From positions 1 to 12,718 of the forward strand of contig CAJUOT010000066.1 of NCBI GenBank assembly GCA_910588135.1: a DNA stretch of 12,718 nucleotides, given 5' to 3'. The first letter of the stretch is position 1, and each line of letters starts with the position of its first letter. The stretch comes from an uncultured Oscillospiraceae bacterium. GTDB taxonomy: Bacteria > Bacillota > Clostridia > Oscillospirales > Oscillospiraceae. The notes under the pieces are model-generated. The model saw nothing but the letters and a program-made list of their open reading frames with translations. It made no database searches and was not told the origin of the DNA. Shown here piece after piece: positions 1-6,111 of this stretch. Both the position numbers and the translations under genes were made by a program.

Positions 1-2
1 CC

Positions 3-581
3 GCCGTCTTTGGCCCGGACGCCATCGCCGCCATGGGCATCGCCTATAAGATCAACATGATCCCCATGTACATCGCCCTGGGGATGTCCCAGGGGCTCAT
101 GCCCATGGTGAGCTATAATTACGGCAGCGGCAACGTCCCCCGGCTGAAAAAAACCGTCCTGTTCACGGAAAAGATCACCCTGGGGTTTATGGCCGTGGTA
201 TCGGTGGGCTACTTCTTTGCCTCCGGCACGCTGATCGGCCTGTTTATGAAAACTGAGGCCGTGGTGGCCTACGGCTCCTGGTTCCTGCGGTGTATGTGTA
301 TCGCCCAGCCCTTCCAATGCCTGGACTTCCTGGCGGTGGGCGTGTTCCAGGCCTGCGGCCTGGGGCGGTACTCCCTGCTGTTCGCCATCCTGCGCAAAAT
401 TGTGCTGGAAATCCCCGCGCTGTATGTCCTGAACTACTTCATCCCCCTGTACGGCCTGGCCTGCGCCCAGCCCTTGGCCGAGGTGGTGCTGGCCGCGGCC
501 GCGGCGGTCATCCTGCTGCGCCTGTTCCGGCAGATGGACGCCGAGGGCACGCCGCTGCAATCCCACACCGAAAAGCGTTGA
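3..581 (+). CDS. MATE-family multidrug efflux transporter, 3' part only
   Basis: This is the C-terminal 192 residues of a MATE (multidrug and toxin extrusion) membrane antiporter. The family exports cationic drugs or metabolites using a sodium or proton gradient. The frame is open to the left edge, so the visible start is not real; a full MATE protein is about 450 residues. The stretch GMSQGLMPMVSYNYGSGN matches the second-half MATE signature and has a clear counterpart (GLNNGMVPIVAYNFGARK) in the complete MATE gene at the other end of the window. Four to five hydrophobic segments follow, ending in a short polar tail. The family call is well supported; the substrate is unknown. A strong terminator follows 34 bp after the stop, and the next gene is convergent. 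Confidence 0.9.
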   Translation, partial: AVFGPDAIAAMGIAYKINMIPMYIALGMSQGLMPMVSYNYGSGNVPRLKKTVLFTEKITLGFMAVVSVGYFFASGTLIGLFMKTEAVVAYGSWFLRCMCIAQPFQCLDFLAVGVFQACGLGRYSLLFAILRKIVLEIPALYVLNYFIPLYGLACAQPLAEVVLAAAAAVILLRLFRQMDAEGTPLQSHTEKR

Positions 582-615
582 CCCCCGCCTGGGGCCCATC
601 GGGAAAAACCATAAA

Positions 616-654
616 GCCGCCCCCGCTGTTGCCGGAACAGCGGGGGCGGCTTCT
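616..654. terminator. Shared terminator between convergent MATE and SLH genes
   Basis: A perfect 15-bp stem (616-630 with 636-650) closes a 5-base loop. On the plus strand it is followed by TTCTTGT, and on the minus strand by a T-rich stretch (TTTATGGTTTTT). It lies between two convergent stop codons, so it probably ends transcription from both sides. Confidence 0.85.
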
Positions 655-664
655 TGTCAACCCT

Positions 665-2452
665 TCAATTGTACGCCCGGTGAAGGAAGGTCACGATTTC
701 ACCCCGGCTGCACACCTGGTAGGGTTCAAAGGTAGTGTTGCCGTTGTAGCCGTTGGTGACCTTGTTCTCCACCGCCCAGGATACCGCCGCGGCATAGGGC
801 GCGCCCGCATCCACGTCAGAGAAGCTGCTGGACTGTCCAGCCCCCGGCCTGCCCTGCACCTGCCAGATGTAGGACACCGCCTGGGAGCGGCTGCAAGGAG
901 CGGCGGGGTCAAACCAGGCGTCCAGGAAACCCTGGCTGTAGGCCCAATCCACCGCGCCCTGATACCAGGAGGCCACGGTAAAGGGGGCCTTCTCTTTGGC
1001 CTCTGGCTCGTTTTCCGCCCGCCAGAGGAAGGTCAGAATCTGCTCATGGGAGCAGTCCACATAGGGGGCAAAGGTGGAATTGCCGTTATAGCCGTTGGTA
1101 ATCTTCTCATCCACCGCCCACTGGGCCTCCTTGGCGCACCACGAGGGCACGTCGGTAAAGGATACCTCCGGCTCCTCGGGCTGCTCCGGAACGGCAGGCT
1201 GGTTCCCGGTGCTGCCGGTGTTTCCCGTACTGCCGGTACTGCCCGCGTTTCCCGTACTGCCAGTACTGCCTGTGTTCCACGTCCCGCCGGTGTTTCCCGT
1301 ATTGCCGGTGTTCCCGGTGCCGCCCGTGTTCTCCTGGTAGAGCGTCACGCCGGACAGATCAAAATAAATCACATGGAATGGCGCCAGTTCTTTCTGCTCC
1401 GCCTCCGTGAGGTCGGTTTTGGCACTTTCCAGGGTAAGCTGAACCGAGAAATTCCTGCCCGTCTTGCTCACATCCACCCACATCGGCACCAGCACCTTGC
1501 CGTCCTTCACTTCGATGGAATAAGTCCCGCTGCCGTCCGTCCATTTGACCGCCTTGGGGGCGTATTTCTCCTGATATGCCTTGGTGAACTGGATCGTCGC
1601 CATAACCCCCACCCAATAGCCCATGGTATTCGGTTCATCCGCTTTGAGCTGGTGCCTGCGCAGATTGGAGCCATAGATTTTGTTGTTCTCATCCATCCGG
1701 TAGTTTGCGCAGATGGCACTGTCCGCCAGCGCGCCGCTGGAATCGTGGAGGTTCAAAAGCGCCAGCGACCTGCTCAATGTAAGGTCGTCTTCCCCGCCGA
1801 CCCAGTTCCATATCGCGGTCAGGTACACATCCTCTTTGAGCGTGCCGATGTTCTCCTTGGTCACCGCCTCCCCGGCAGGGACTCCGTCCTCATCCGTTCG
1901 GAACCAGCCGGCGAACTCGTATTCCTCCAAAACAGGATCTTCCGGCCAATTGGAAACCGTGCCGCCTTCGCAAAAATAGGCGTATCCCCTGCCGCTGTCA
2001 TCGCCCAATCCAAAATCAAGCCAATATCCCGTTTTGTAGGTCACCTGATCCCAATTTTCCCATTCCAGCTTGTACGTCTTTTCCCCCACTTTTTCTCCGT
2101 TCTGATAAATCAGGATCGTAATATCCTCCGTCGATCCCGCCTTCACACCTTTCGTCAGCGGGCTGAGGGGCTCCATGTCGTCCCCCCACTCCTTGAACAT
2201 CAGCGTGTATCCTTCCGGAGCCACAAACGTGAAGCCGAACATCGTTTCTCCATAGTGCCCCGGAATCAGAGGGCCGTTGGCCGAGATCGTGAGCGTTCCA
2301 TTCTCGTTTTTGATTGTGATCCCGGCGCTGTGTACCTCAACCTCCACCTCGGGCAGTTGCGTCCCCGCGCCGTCCTCCGCGAACGCCGCCGCGGGCAGCA
2401 GTGCCAGCGCCATGCACAGCGCCAGCAAAGCGGCCAAAAGTCTTTTTTTCAT
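665..2452 (-). CDS. Secreted SLH-domain surface protein with an InlB B-repeat-like module
   Basis: This 595-residue protein is predicted to be exported and held on the cell wall. Residues 1-25 form a classical signal peptide (MKKR, hydrophobic core, AFA/E cleavage). Residues 30-135 look beta-rich and I do not recognise them. Residues about 138-216 resemble an InlB B-repeat/Flg_new module (YKTGYWLDF, GGTVSNWPEDP, EFAGWF, LTAIW). Residues 220-373 are unrecognised. A Gly/Thr/Ser/Asn linker (375-417) and a Pro/Glu stretch lead to three SLH repeats (about 431-480, 490-535 and 543-594), marked by F[ST]DV, AVSWAVENKVTNGYNG and C-S-R-x-E-[IL]-[VL]-TFLHRA. SLH domains usually bind pyruvylated wall polysaccharide. 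The start is set by AGGAGG (2461-2466) eight bases before ATG. The gene sits alone, downstream of a long structured leader region. Its ligand or enzymatic role is unknown. Confidence 0.88.
   Translation of the reverse strand: MKKRLLAALLALCMALALLPAAAFAEDGAGTQLPEVEVEVHSAGITIKNENGTLTISANGPLIPGHYGETMFGFTFVAPEGYTLMFKEWGDDMEPLSPLTKGVKAGSTEDITILIYQNGEKVGEKTYKLEWENWDQVTYKTGYWLDFGLGDDSGRGYAYFCEGGTVSNWPEDPVLEEYEFAGWFRTDEDGVPAGEAVTKENIGTLKEDVYLTAIWNWVGGEDDLTLSRSLALLNLHDSSGALADSAICANYRMDENNKIYGSNLRRHQLKADEPNTMGYWVGVMATIQFTKAYQEKYAPKAVKWTDGSGTYSIEVKDGKVLVPMWVDVSKTGRNFSVQLTLESAKTDLTEAEQKELAPFHVIYFDLSGVTLYQENTGGTGNTGNTGNTGGTWNTGSTGSTGNAGSTGSTGNTGSTGNQPAVPEQPEEPEVSFTDVPSWCAKEAQWAVDEKITNGYNGNSTFAPYVDCSHEQILTFLWRAENEPEAKEKAPFTVASWYQGAVDWAYSQGFLDAWFDPAAPCSRSQAVSYIWQVQGRPGAGQSSSFSDVDAGAPYAAAVSWAVENKVTNGYNGNTTFEPYQVCSRGEIVTFLHRAYN
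1202..1330 (-). repeat. Tandem three-residue (N/S-T-G) linker repeat inside the SLH gene
   Basis: This stretch encodes residues 375-417, a run of NTG, STG and GGT-type triplets with a roughly 9-bp DNA period. It is a flexible spacer between the ligand-side modules and the wall-anchoring SLH repeats. Such tracts tend to change length by slippage. No Cas genes or unique spacers are present, so it is not a CRISPR array. Confidence 0.8.
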
Positions 2453-2485
2453 CTCGCGTTCCTCCTATTTTTATGATTTCCAACA

Positions 2486-2513
2486 GGCGGCGGGCGGGGG
2501 AGCACCCCCGCCC
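2486..2513 (-). promoter_or_regulatory. GC-rich hairpin in the SLH mRNA leader
   Basis: A 9-bp all-GC stem (2492-2500 with 2505-2513) closes the tetraloop 2501-2504, with weaker pairing possible beyond it. It lies about 20 nt upstream of the SLH ribosome site. No U-tract follows, so it is more likely a leader structure, a stability element or a pause site than a terminator. Confidence 0.5.
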
Positions 2514-2525
2514 CGCGCCCCTGCC

Positions 2526-2572
2526 GGAAACATAAAAGCGGCGTCGAGTTTCAAAAAACCCAACACCGCTTT
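2526..2572 (-). terminator. Terminator-like hairpin, probably conditional
   Basis: Read on the minus strand, 2572-2556 pairs with 2551-2535 over 17 positions. Three of these are G-U wobbles that would be A-C mismatches on the other strand, so the helix is built for minus-strand RNA. The loop is TTTG, and the 3' side runs into TTTTATGTTTCC, a moderate U-tract. Its 3' arm is shared with the long closing stem of the upstream RNA, so only one of the two structures can form at a time. Confidence 0.55.
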
Positions 2573-2618
2573 GAAGAAATCAACGCGAACACAAGACCTA
2601 TCCCCCCGTTTTCCCTCC

Positions 2619-2647
2619 TTGCCATTCCGGGGAAAAACGGGTATAAT
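2619..2647 (+). promoter_or_regulatory. Possible plus-strand promoter antisense to the candidate RNA
   Basis: TTGCCA (2619-2624), a 17-bp spacer and a perfect TATAAT (2642-2647) predict a start near 2654, reading towards the coiled-coil gene at 2921 and antisense to the candidate minus-strand RNA. It could be chance, since the TATAAT lies within sequence that also forms an RNA helix on the other strand. Confidence 0.4.
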
Positions 2648-2756
2648 AAGCCCGTGGTACGATGCAATATCGCTGTGTTGAGTGCTGCCTCACTCGCGCA
2701 GGGCCGTGGGGTGCGCCAACACCCCATGGCCTGCCGCATTTATGTTTCCACTTTTG

Positions 2757-2785
2757 ATATTAAAGGATAACCCGGCAAATTGCAA
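2757..2785 (-). promoter_or_regulatory. Promoter for the candidate RNA and SLH gene
   Basis: On the minus strand, TTGCAA (2785-2780), 17 bp and TAATAT (2762-2757) predict a start at about 2749-2751. That is exactly where the 5' strand of the closing helix begins, which supports this as the real promoter. Confidence 0.55.
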
Positions 2786-2808
2786 GCATAATTTTACATA
2801 TTTTTAAT
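2780..2808 (+). promoter_or_regulatory. Promoter for the coiled-coil gene
   Basis: TTGCAA (2780-2785), 17 bp and TTTAAT (2803-2808) predict a start near 2815, giving a leader of about 105 nt. TTGCAA is its own reverse complement, so the same six bases can act as -35 box for this promoter and for the leftward one. From 2815 to 2920 I see only a small CGGCT/AGCCG hairpin (2871-2883) and the ribosome site. Confidence 0.45.
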
Positions 2809-2920
2809 ATTTCCCCCCGCCGCCCCACCCTTCCTGCGGAAAAATTATCCTCCTCCCTCTTTCCTTCCCCCGGCTTTGAGCCGATATATAAGGTGAACAG
2901 AGCAGAGAGGGGGTGGTCCC

Positions 2921-3667
2921 ATGGCCGTGCAGCCTATTTCCGCAGTGGGCCGGGAGGAACCGTCCGCGGCGGATCAGGCCGAGGGCAGATATAACGAGCT
3001 GCTGGCCCAGTCGCTGAAAAAGCAGGAGGAGGGCCGCGCCACCCTCGCCGACATGATCCGGGACGCCAGGGAAAAGGCGGACGCCCAGCGGGAAAAGTTC
3101 AAGCTGGCCAAGGTCACCCCCCGGTATGGGGACGCCCCGCTGGAGGCCTACGCCCGGCTGAGCCGGGCCCGCACCCAGTCCCAGGTGGGTTCCGCCGCGG
3201 GGTACGCCAGCCGGCGCATCGCCCAGCTGGAGGCCGCCCAGCGCTCCGACCCCGACCACGCCGACCAGATCAAGGCCGCCATCGGCCAGCTGAAGAAGGC
3301 GGTGAGCCGGGCCAGCCAGAAGAAGCGCGCCCTGACCCGGGAGCAGCTCGCCCTGGCCCGCCAGAAACGGATGGCGCGGGAGAACAGGCACCGGGAGGAA
3401 CAGCGCATCCGCCAGCAGCTGCGCCGGGCCCAGTCCATGCGGGCCGTGCGGGAATCCGGCTGGTTCCGGGAGGCGGACATAGCCAACCGTCAGGCCGAGC
3501 AGCTGTCCGCCACCAGGATGGAGCTGCGGGCCCAGGCGGAACAGCTGGGCGCGGCGGCACAGAAGTCCATCGACGCCGCCATGCAGGGCTATTCCGCCGG
3601 CGCACAGCTGGCCGCCGCGGATGTGGACGCGCCCATCGAAGCTCCCCAGGTAAACGTACAGGCGTAA
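2921..3667 (+). CDS. Uncharacterised charged coiled-coil protein
   Basis: I do not recognise this 248-residue protein. It has no signal peptide and no membrane segment, so it is probably cytoplasmic. It is very rich in Ala, Arg, Gln, Glu and Lys and looks almost wholly helical. Residues about 20-62 and 95-215 have long heptad-like stretches (QLEAAQR, QIKAAIGQLKKAV, then a strongly basic REEQRIRQQLRRAQSMRAVRE). They are separated by a Gly/Pro break around VTPRYGDAPLEAYARLSRAR (65-84). The tail (225-248) is Ala/Pro-rich and probably unstructured. The basic middle could bind nucleic acid or an acidic partner, but that is a guess. The start is set by GAGGGGG about 7 bases before ATG. It is transcribed alone, between a promoter region and a strong terminator. 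Confidence 0.75.
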   Translation: MAVQPISAVGREEPSAADQAEGRYNELLAQSLKKQEEGRATLADMIRDAREKADAQREKFKLAKVTPRYGDAPLEAYARLSRARTQSQVGSAAGYASRRIAQLEAAQRSDPDHADQIKAAIGQLKKAVSRASQKKRALTREQLALARQKRMARENRHREEQRIRQQLRRAQSMRAVRESGWFREADIANRQAEQLSATRMELRAQAEQLGAAAQKSIDAAMQGYSAGAQLAAADVDAPIEAPQVNVQA

Positions 3668-3679
3668 TTTATCACAGAA

Positions 3680-3716
3680 AGAGAGCCTGCCGCAGTGCGG
3701 CAGACTCTCTTTTTTT
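3680..3716. terminator. Terminator after the coiled-coil gene, overlapping the NUDIX stop
   Basis: A 14-position stem (3680-3693 with 3697-3710, one C-A mismatch on the plus strand and a G-U pair on the minus strand) with loop AGT is followed by seven T. On the minus strand the stem is followed by TTCTGTG, a weaker tract, so it mainly serves the plus-strand gene. Confidence 0.9.
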
Positions 3717-4203
3717 ATCCTTTCAGTTCCCCGATGAATTGCTGCATCCGCTCGGTCACCAGCTTATCCCGCTTCATGTCGAGCAGTTCGCCCCGGCTCA
3801 CCCATTGGAAGTCCACGGTCTCCCCCTCCTGGAGGGTGACCGCGCCCTTGTCCCAGTCGGTCTCGCACAGGAATTCCACATAGACGGCGCGCTCGTCCGG
3901 CGCGCTCACCCGGCCCACCTCGGTCAGGGACGCGGCGGCAATGCCCGTCTCCTCCCGCAGCTCCCGCAGGGCGCACTCCAGCGGCGTCTCTCCCGCCAGG
4001 GCGGAGCCGCCCGCCGTGGCCTCCCACAGCCCGCCGTAGACCTTTCGCAGATCCCGTTTCATCAGCAGATAGGTTCCGTCGGCGTGCCTGACCAAAATGT
4101 CGCACACCAGGTGGCACAGCCCCTCGGGAACCGGCTCCCCCCTGACCAGGGTTTTCTCCCCGATTTTCTGAAAATCCGCGTTATACGCGTCCCACAATTC
4201 CAT
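3715..4203 (-). CDS. NUDIX hydrolase, isopentenyl-diphosphate-isomerase-like subgroup
   Basis: This 162-residue protein is a cytosolic NUDIX enzyme, a family that cleaves nucleoside diphosphates linked to another group. The full NUDIX box G-x5-E-x7-R-E-L-x-E-E-x-G-I is present at residues 66-88, with the metal-binding REIREE-type glutamates intact. The N-terminus (ELWDAYNADFQKIGEKTLVRG, then PEGLCHLVCDILV) resembles the YfcD/Idi-like branch often labelled 'NUDIX domain protein'; it lacks what would be needed to call true isoprenoid isomerase activity. The substrate cannot be inferred. A strong purine-rich ribosome site (4207-4216) precedes ATG. It lies 78 bp downstream of the ABC exporter pair on the same strand with no clear terminator between, so it may be co-transcribed by read-through. 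Its stop codon lies within the T-tract of the convergent gene's terminator. Confidence 0.9.
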   Translation of the reverse strand: MELWDAYNADFQKIGEKTLVRGEPVPEGLCHLVCDILVRHADGTYLLMKRDLRKVYGGLWEATAGGSALAGETPLECALRELREETGIAAASLTEVGRVSAPDERAVYVEFLCETDWDKGAVTLQEGETVDFQWVSRGELLDMKRDKLVTERMQQFIGELKG

Positions 4204-4281
4204 ATGTCTCCCCTCCCGATTCAGTCTTTGAACCCTTTTCCGCGTCCTGCCGGCTTCTGCAAGCGGGCCGCCTCGGCCTTG

Positions 4282-6111
4282 TCAGGCCCCCAGCACCCTC
4301 GCTGCGTTCTCCTCGGCGAACTGCCTGCTGTACAGGTCGTGGTAGTAGCCCCGGGCGCGCAGCAGGGACTCATGGGTCCCCTGCTCCACAATTTTTCCGT
4401 CCCGCACCACCAGGATCAGGTCCGCCTTGCGGATGGTGGACAGGCGGTGCGCAATGAGGAATGAGGTGCGGTCCTGGAGCAGATGGTCGATGGCGTTTTG
4501 GATATACTGCTCAGTCTGGGTGTCGATGGAGGAGGTGGCCTCGTCCAGCACGAAAATGCGCGGGTCGGCCAGCACCGCCCGGGCAAAGGAAATCAGCTGC
4601 TTCTCACCGGTGGAAAGGCGGTCGCCCTCCTCGCCCACGTTGCTGTCCCAGCCCTGCTCCAGCTTGGCCACCACCTGATCCGCCGACACGGCCCTGGCCG
4701 CCGCCTCAATTTCCGCATCTGTGGCGTCCAGCCGCCCGTAGCGGATATTGTCCCGGACAGAGCCGGAGAACAGGTGGGGGCTTTGCAGCACATAGCCGAT
4801 GTTGGAGTGGAGCCAGAGCTGGCTGCGCTCCCGGTAGTCCCGGCCGTCAATCAAGATCTGCCCCTCGGTGGGCTCAAAGAACCGGCAGGCCAGATTCACC
4901 AGGGTGGATTTGCCCGCCCCCGTCTCCCCCACGATGGCCACGGTGGTGCCCGCCGGGATGTGAAGGGAAAAATGCTCCAGCACGTTGTCCCCGCCGTCCG
5001 GATAGCGGAAGGTCACGTCCTTGAATTCGATCTCACCCCTGAGGGGCTCCCAGTTCTCCCGCCTGGGGTGGAACGCGTCGCCGTATTTCTCAATGACCTC
5101 TGGGGTGTCGGTGATCTGGGGCTTTTCATTGAGCAGATCGGTGACCCGCTCGATCGACGCCTGGAGGGCGATGAACTCCGCCAGATTGCCCGCGATACCC
5201 TGGACGGGCTCAAAAATGCCCATGGCGTAGGAGATAAAGGCCGCGAGCGTGGCGATGTCCAGCGCCTGGTCTGCCGCCAGGTATCCCCCCCGCAGCAGCA
5301 CAATGGCCACTGCCAGGGTGGAAAAAAACAGGGTCACAGGGATATACACCGCGTTGAGCCGGGAGGCCCGCACGCCAAAGCCCCGCATGGTGTCGGTGAG
5401 CTCCCGGAAGCCGCGGATGCTCTGCTCCTCGATGACCAGGGTCTTGGAGGTCTTTGCCCCCGTGATGCCCTCGTTGAAGGCGCCGGTGATTTTGGAATTG
5501 AGCTTGCGCACCTTGCGGTTCCAGTGGAGGATGCGGGGCTGGAACCAGCCCGTCAGCGCGGCCACCACCGGCACGATGAGGATGACCACCAGGGCCAGCC
5601 GCCAGTTGAGGGTGAGCATAATGGCAAAGGAGCTGACCACATAAATCAGCATATCCACCAGATCGTTCAGACCCCAGGCCAGATTGCCGGCAATGCGGTT
5701 GGTGTCGTTGGTCACCCGGGTGAGCAGGTAGCCCACCGGCGTCACGTTGTAGAAGGACAGGGACAGCGTTTGCAGGTGCTCGAACAGCTCGCGGCGCAGG
5801 TCCCTCCCCAGGTACATCTCAATATACATGGTCTGCCGGGTGCTCACCACCACCAGGAGGCTCAGCGCCACAATGACCAGCGCGTAACATGCCGCAAACG
5901 GCGCCAGCCCCTCCAGCGTCCCCCCTGTGATGAAATGGCCGATGGCGTACATCTGGAACAGGGGCATGGCCGAGGCCAGCAGGTCCGCCACGCAGGTAAA
6001 CCCAAACAGGCGGAAATAGCGCCCCCTGAACCGGCCCAGAATGGGCAGCAGCCGCTTCCAGATGGCCCAGTCGAAATCCTTGGTGTATTCCTTCTCGTCA
6101 AAGGCCGCCAT
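4282..6111 (-). CDS. Heterodimeric ABC multidrug exporter, subunit with the intact catalytic glutamate (BmrD/TM288-like)
   Basis: This is a 609-residue half-transporter with six membrane helices (about 31-310) fused to an ATPase domain (about 358-598). Walker A is GETGAGKST (395-403), the Q-loop glutamine is Q443, Walker B ends LDE with catalytic E524, and the H-loop histidine is H555. The signature motif is LSTGE (499-503) instead of LSGGQ. A degenerate signature in one subunit, paired with a degenerate Walker B in the other, is the mark of asymmetric exporters such as BmrCD, LmrCD and TM287/288, which pump drugs or lipids out across the membrane. Its ATG overlaps the stop of the upstream gene (TAATG) and has GGAGG just before it, so the two are translationally coupled. 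The substrate is not predictable. It could instead be a lipid or peptide exporter. Confidence 0.93.
   Translation of the reverse strand: MAAFDEKEYTKDFDWAIWKRLLPILGRFRGRYFRLFGFTCVADLLASAMPLFQMYAIGHFITGGTLEGLAPFAACYALVIVALSLLVVVSTRQTMYIEMYLGRDLRRELFEHLQTLSLSFYNVTPVGYLLTRVTNDTNRIAGNLAWGLNDLVDMLIYVVSSFAIMLTLNWRLALVVILIVPVVAALTGWFQPRILHWNRKVRKLNSKITGAFNEGITGAKTSKTLVIEEQSIRGFRELTDTMRGFGVRASRLNAVYIPVTLFFSTLAVAIVLLRGGYLAADQALDIATLAAFISYAMGIFEPVQGIAGNLAEFIALQASIERVTDLLNEKPQITDTPEVIEKYGDAFHPRRENWEPLRGEIEFKDVTFRYPDGGDNVLEHFSLHIPAGTTVAIVGETGAGKSTLVNLACRFFEPTEGQILIDGRDYRERSQLWLHSNIGYVLQSPHLFSGSVRDNIRYGRLDATDAEIEAAARAVSADQVVAKLEQGWDSNVGEEGDRLSTGEKQLISFARAVLADPRIFVLDEATSSIDTQTEQYIQNAIDHLLQDRTSFLIAHRLSTIRKADLILVVRDGKIVEQGTHESLLRARGYYHDLYSRQFAEENAARVLGA

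Larger units (their letters stand above)
2526..2751 (-). ncRNA. Candidate structured RNA (about 225 nt) or RNA switch upstream of the SLH gene
   Basis: On the minus strand, a promoter at 2757-2785 predicts a start at about 2749-2751. The predicted 5' end, GGAAACATAAATGCGGC (2749-2733), pairs with GCCGCTTTTATGTTTCC (2542-2526) at 16 of 17 positions, so the two ends of the putative RNA close on each other. Inside are a hairpin at about 2697-2733, a short GAGTG/CACTC hairpin (about 2680-2695), pairing between AACACA and TGTGTT segments, and a stem-loop with arms CCCGTTTTTCCC and GGGAAAACGGG. The 3' closing strand can instead pair with 2556-2572 to form a terminator-like hairpin. Closed ends plus internal helices are typical of stand-alone RNAs such as 6S, or of riboswitch-like leaders. 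I do not recognise an Rfam family. It contains no SRP GGAAGGAAGCAGC motif, no T-box motif and no RNase P core. An inverted-repeat mobile element remains an alternative. Confidence 0.5.

Noticed and set aside
1202..1330. Possible CRISPR-like array
   Set aside because: The units are about 9 bp, in frame and encode a Thr/Gly/Asn linker. No spacers or Cas genes are present.
290..2476. A 728-codon open frame on the plus strand
   Set aside because: It lies opposite the SLH gene and runs over the MATE 3' end and its terminator. The translation has no domain and is rich in Arg, Pro, Gly and His, as expected from the shadow of a GC-rich gene.
2526..2749. MITE or other small inverted-repeat mobile element
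   Set aside because: The 17-position terminal repeats fit in shape, but no target-site duplication is visible. The promoter position and strand-specific G-U pairs fit an RNA better. Kept as an alternative, not called.
2526..2751. Known RNAs: SRP RNA, T-box, RNase P RNA, cobalamin riboswitch
   Set aside because: None of their conserved cores can be found by eye. 6S RNA cannot be excluded without a covariance search.
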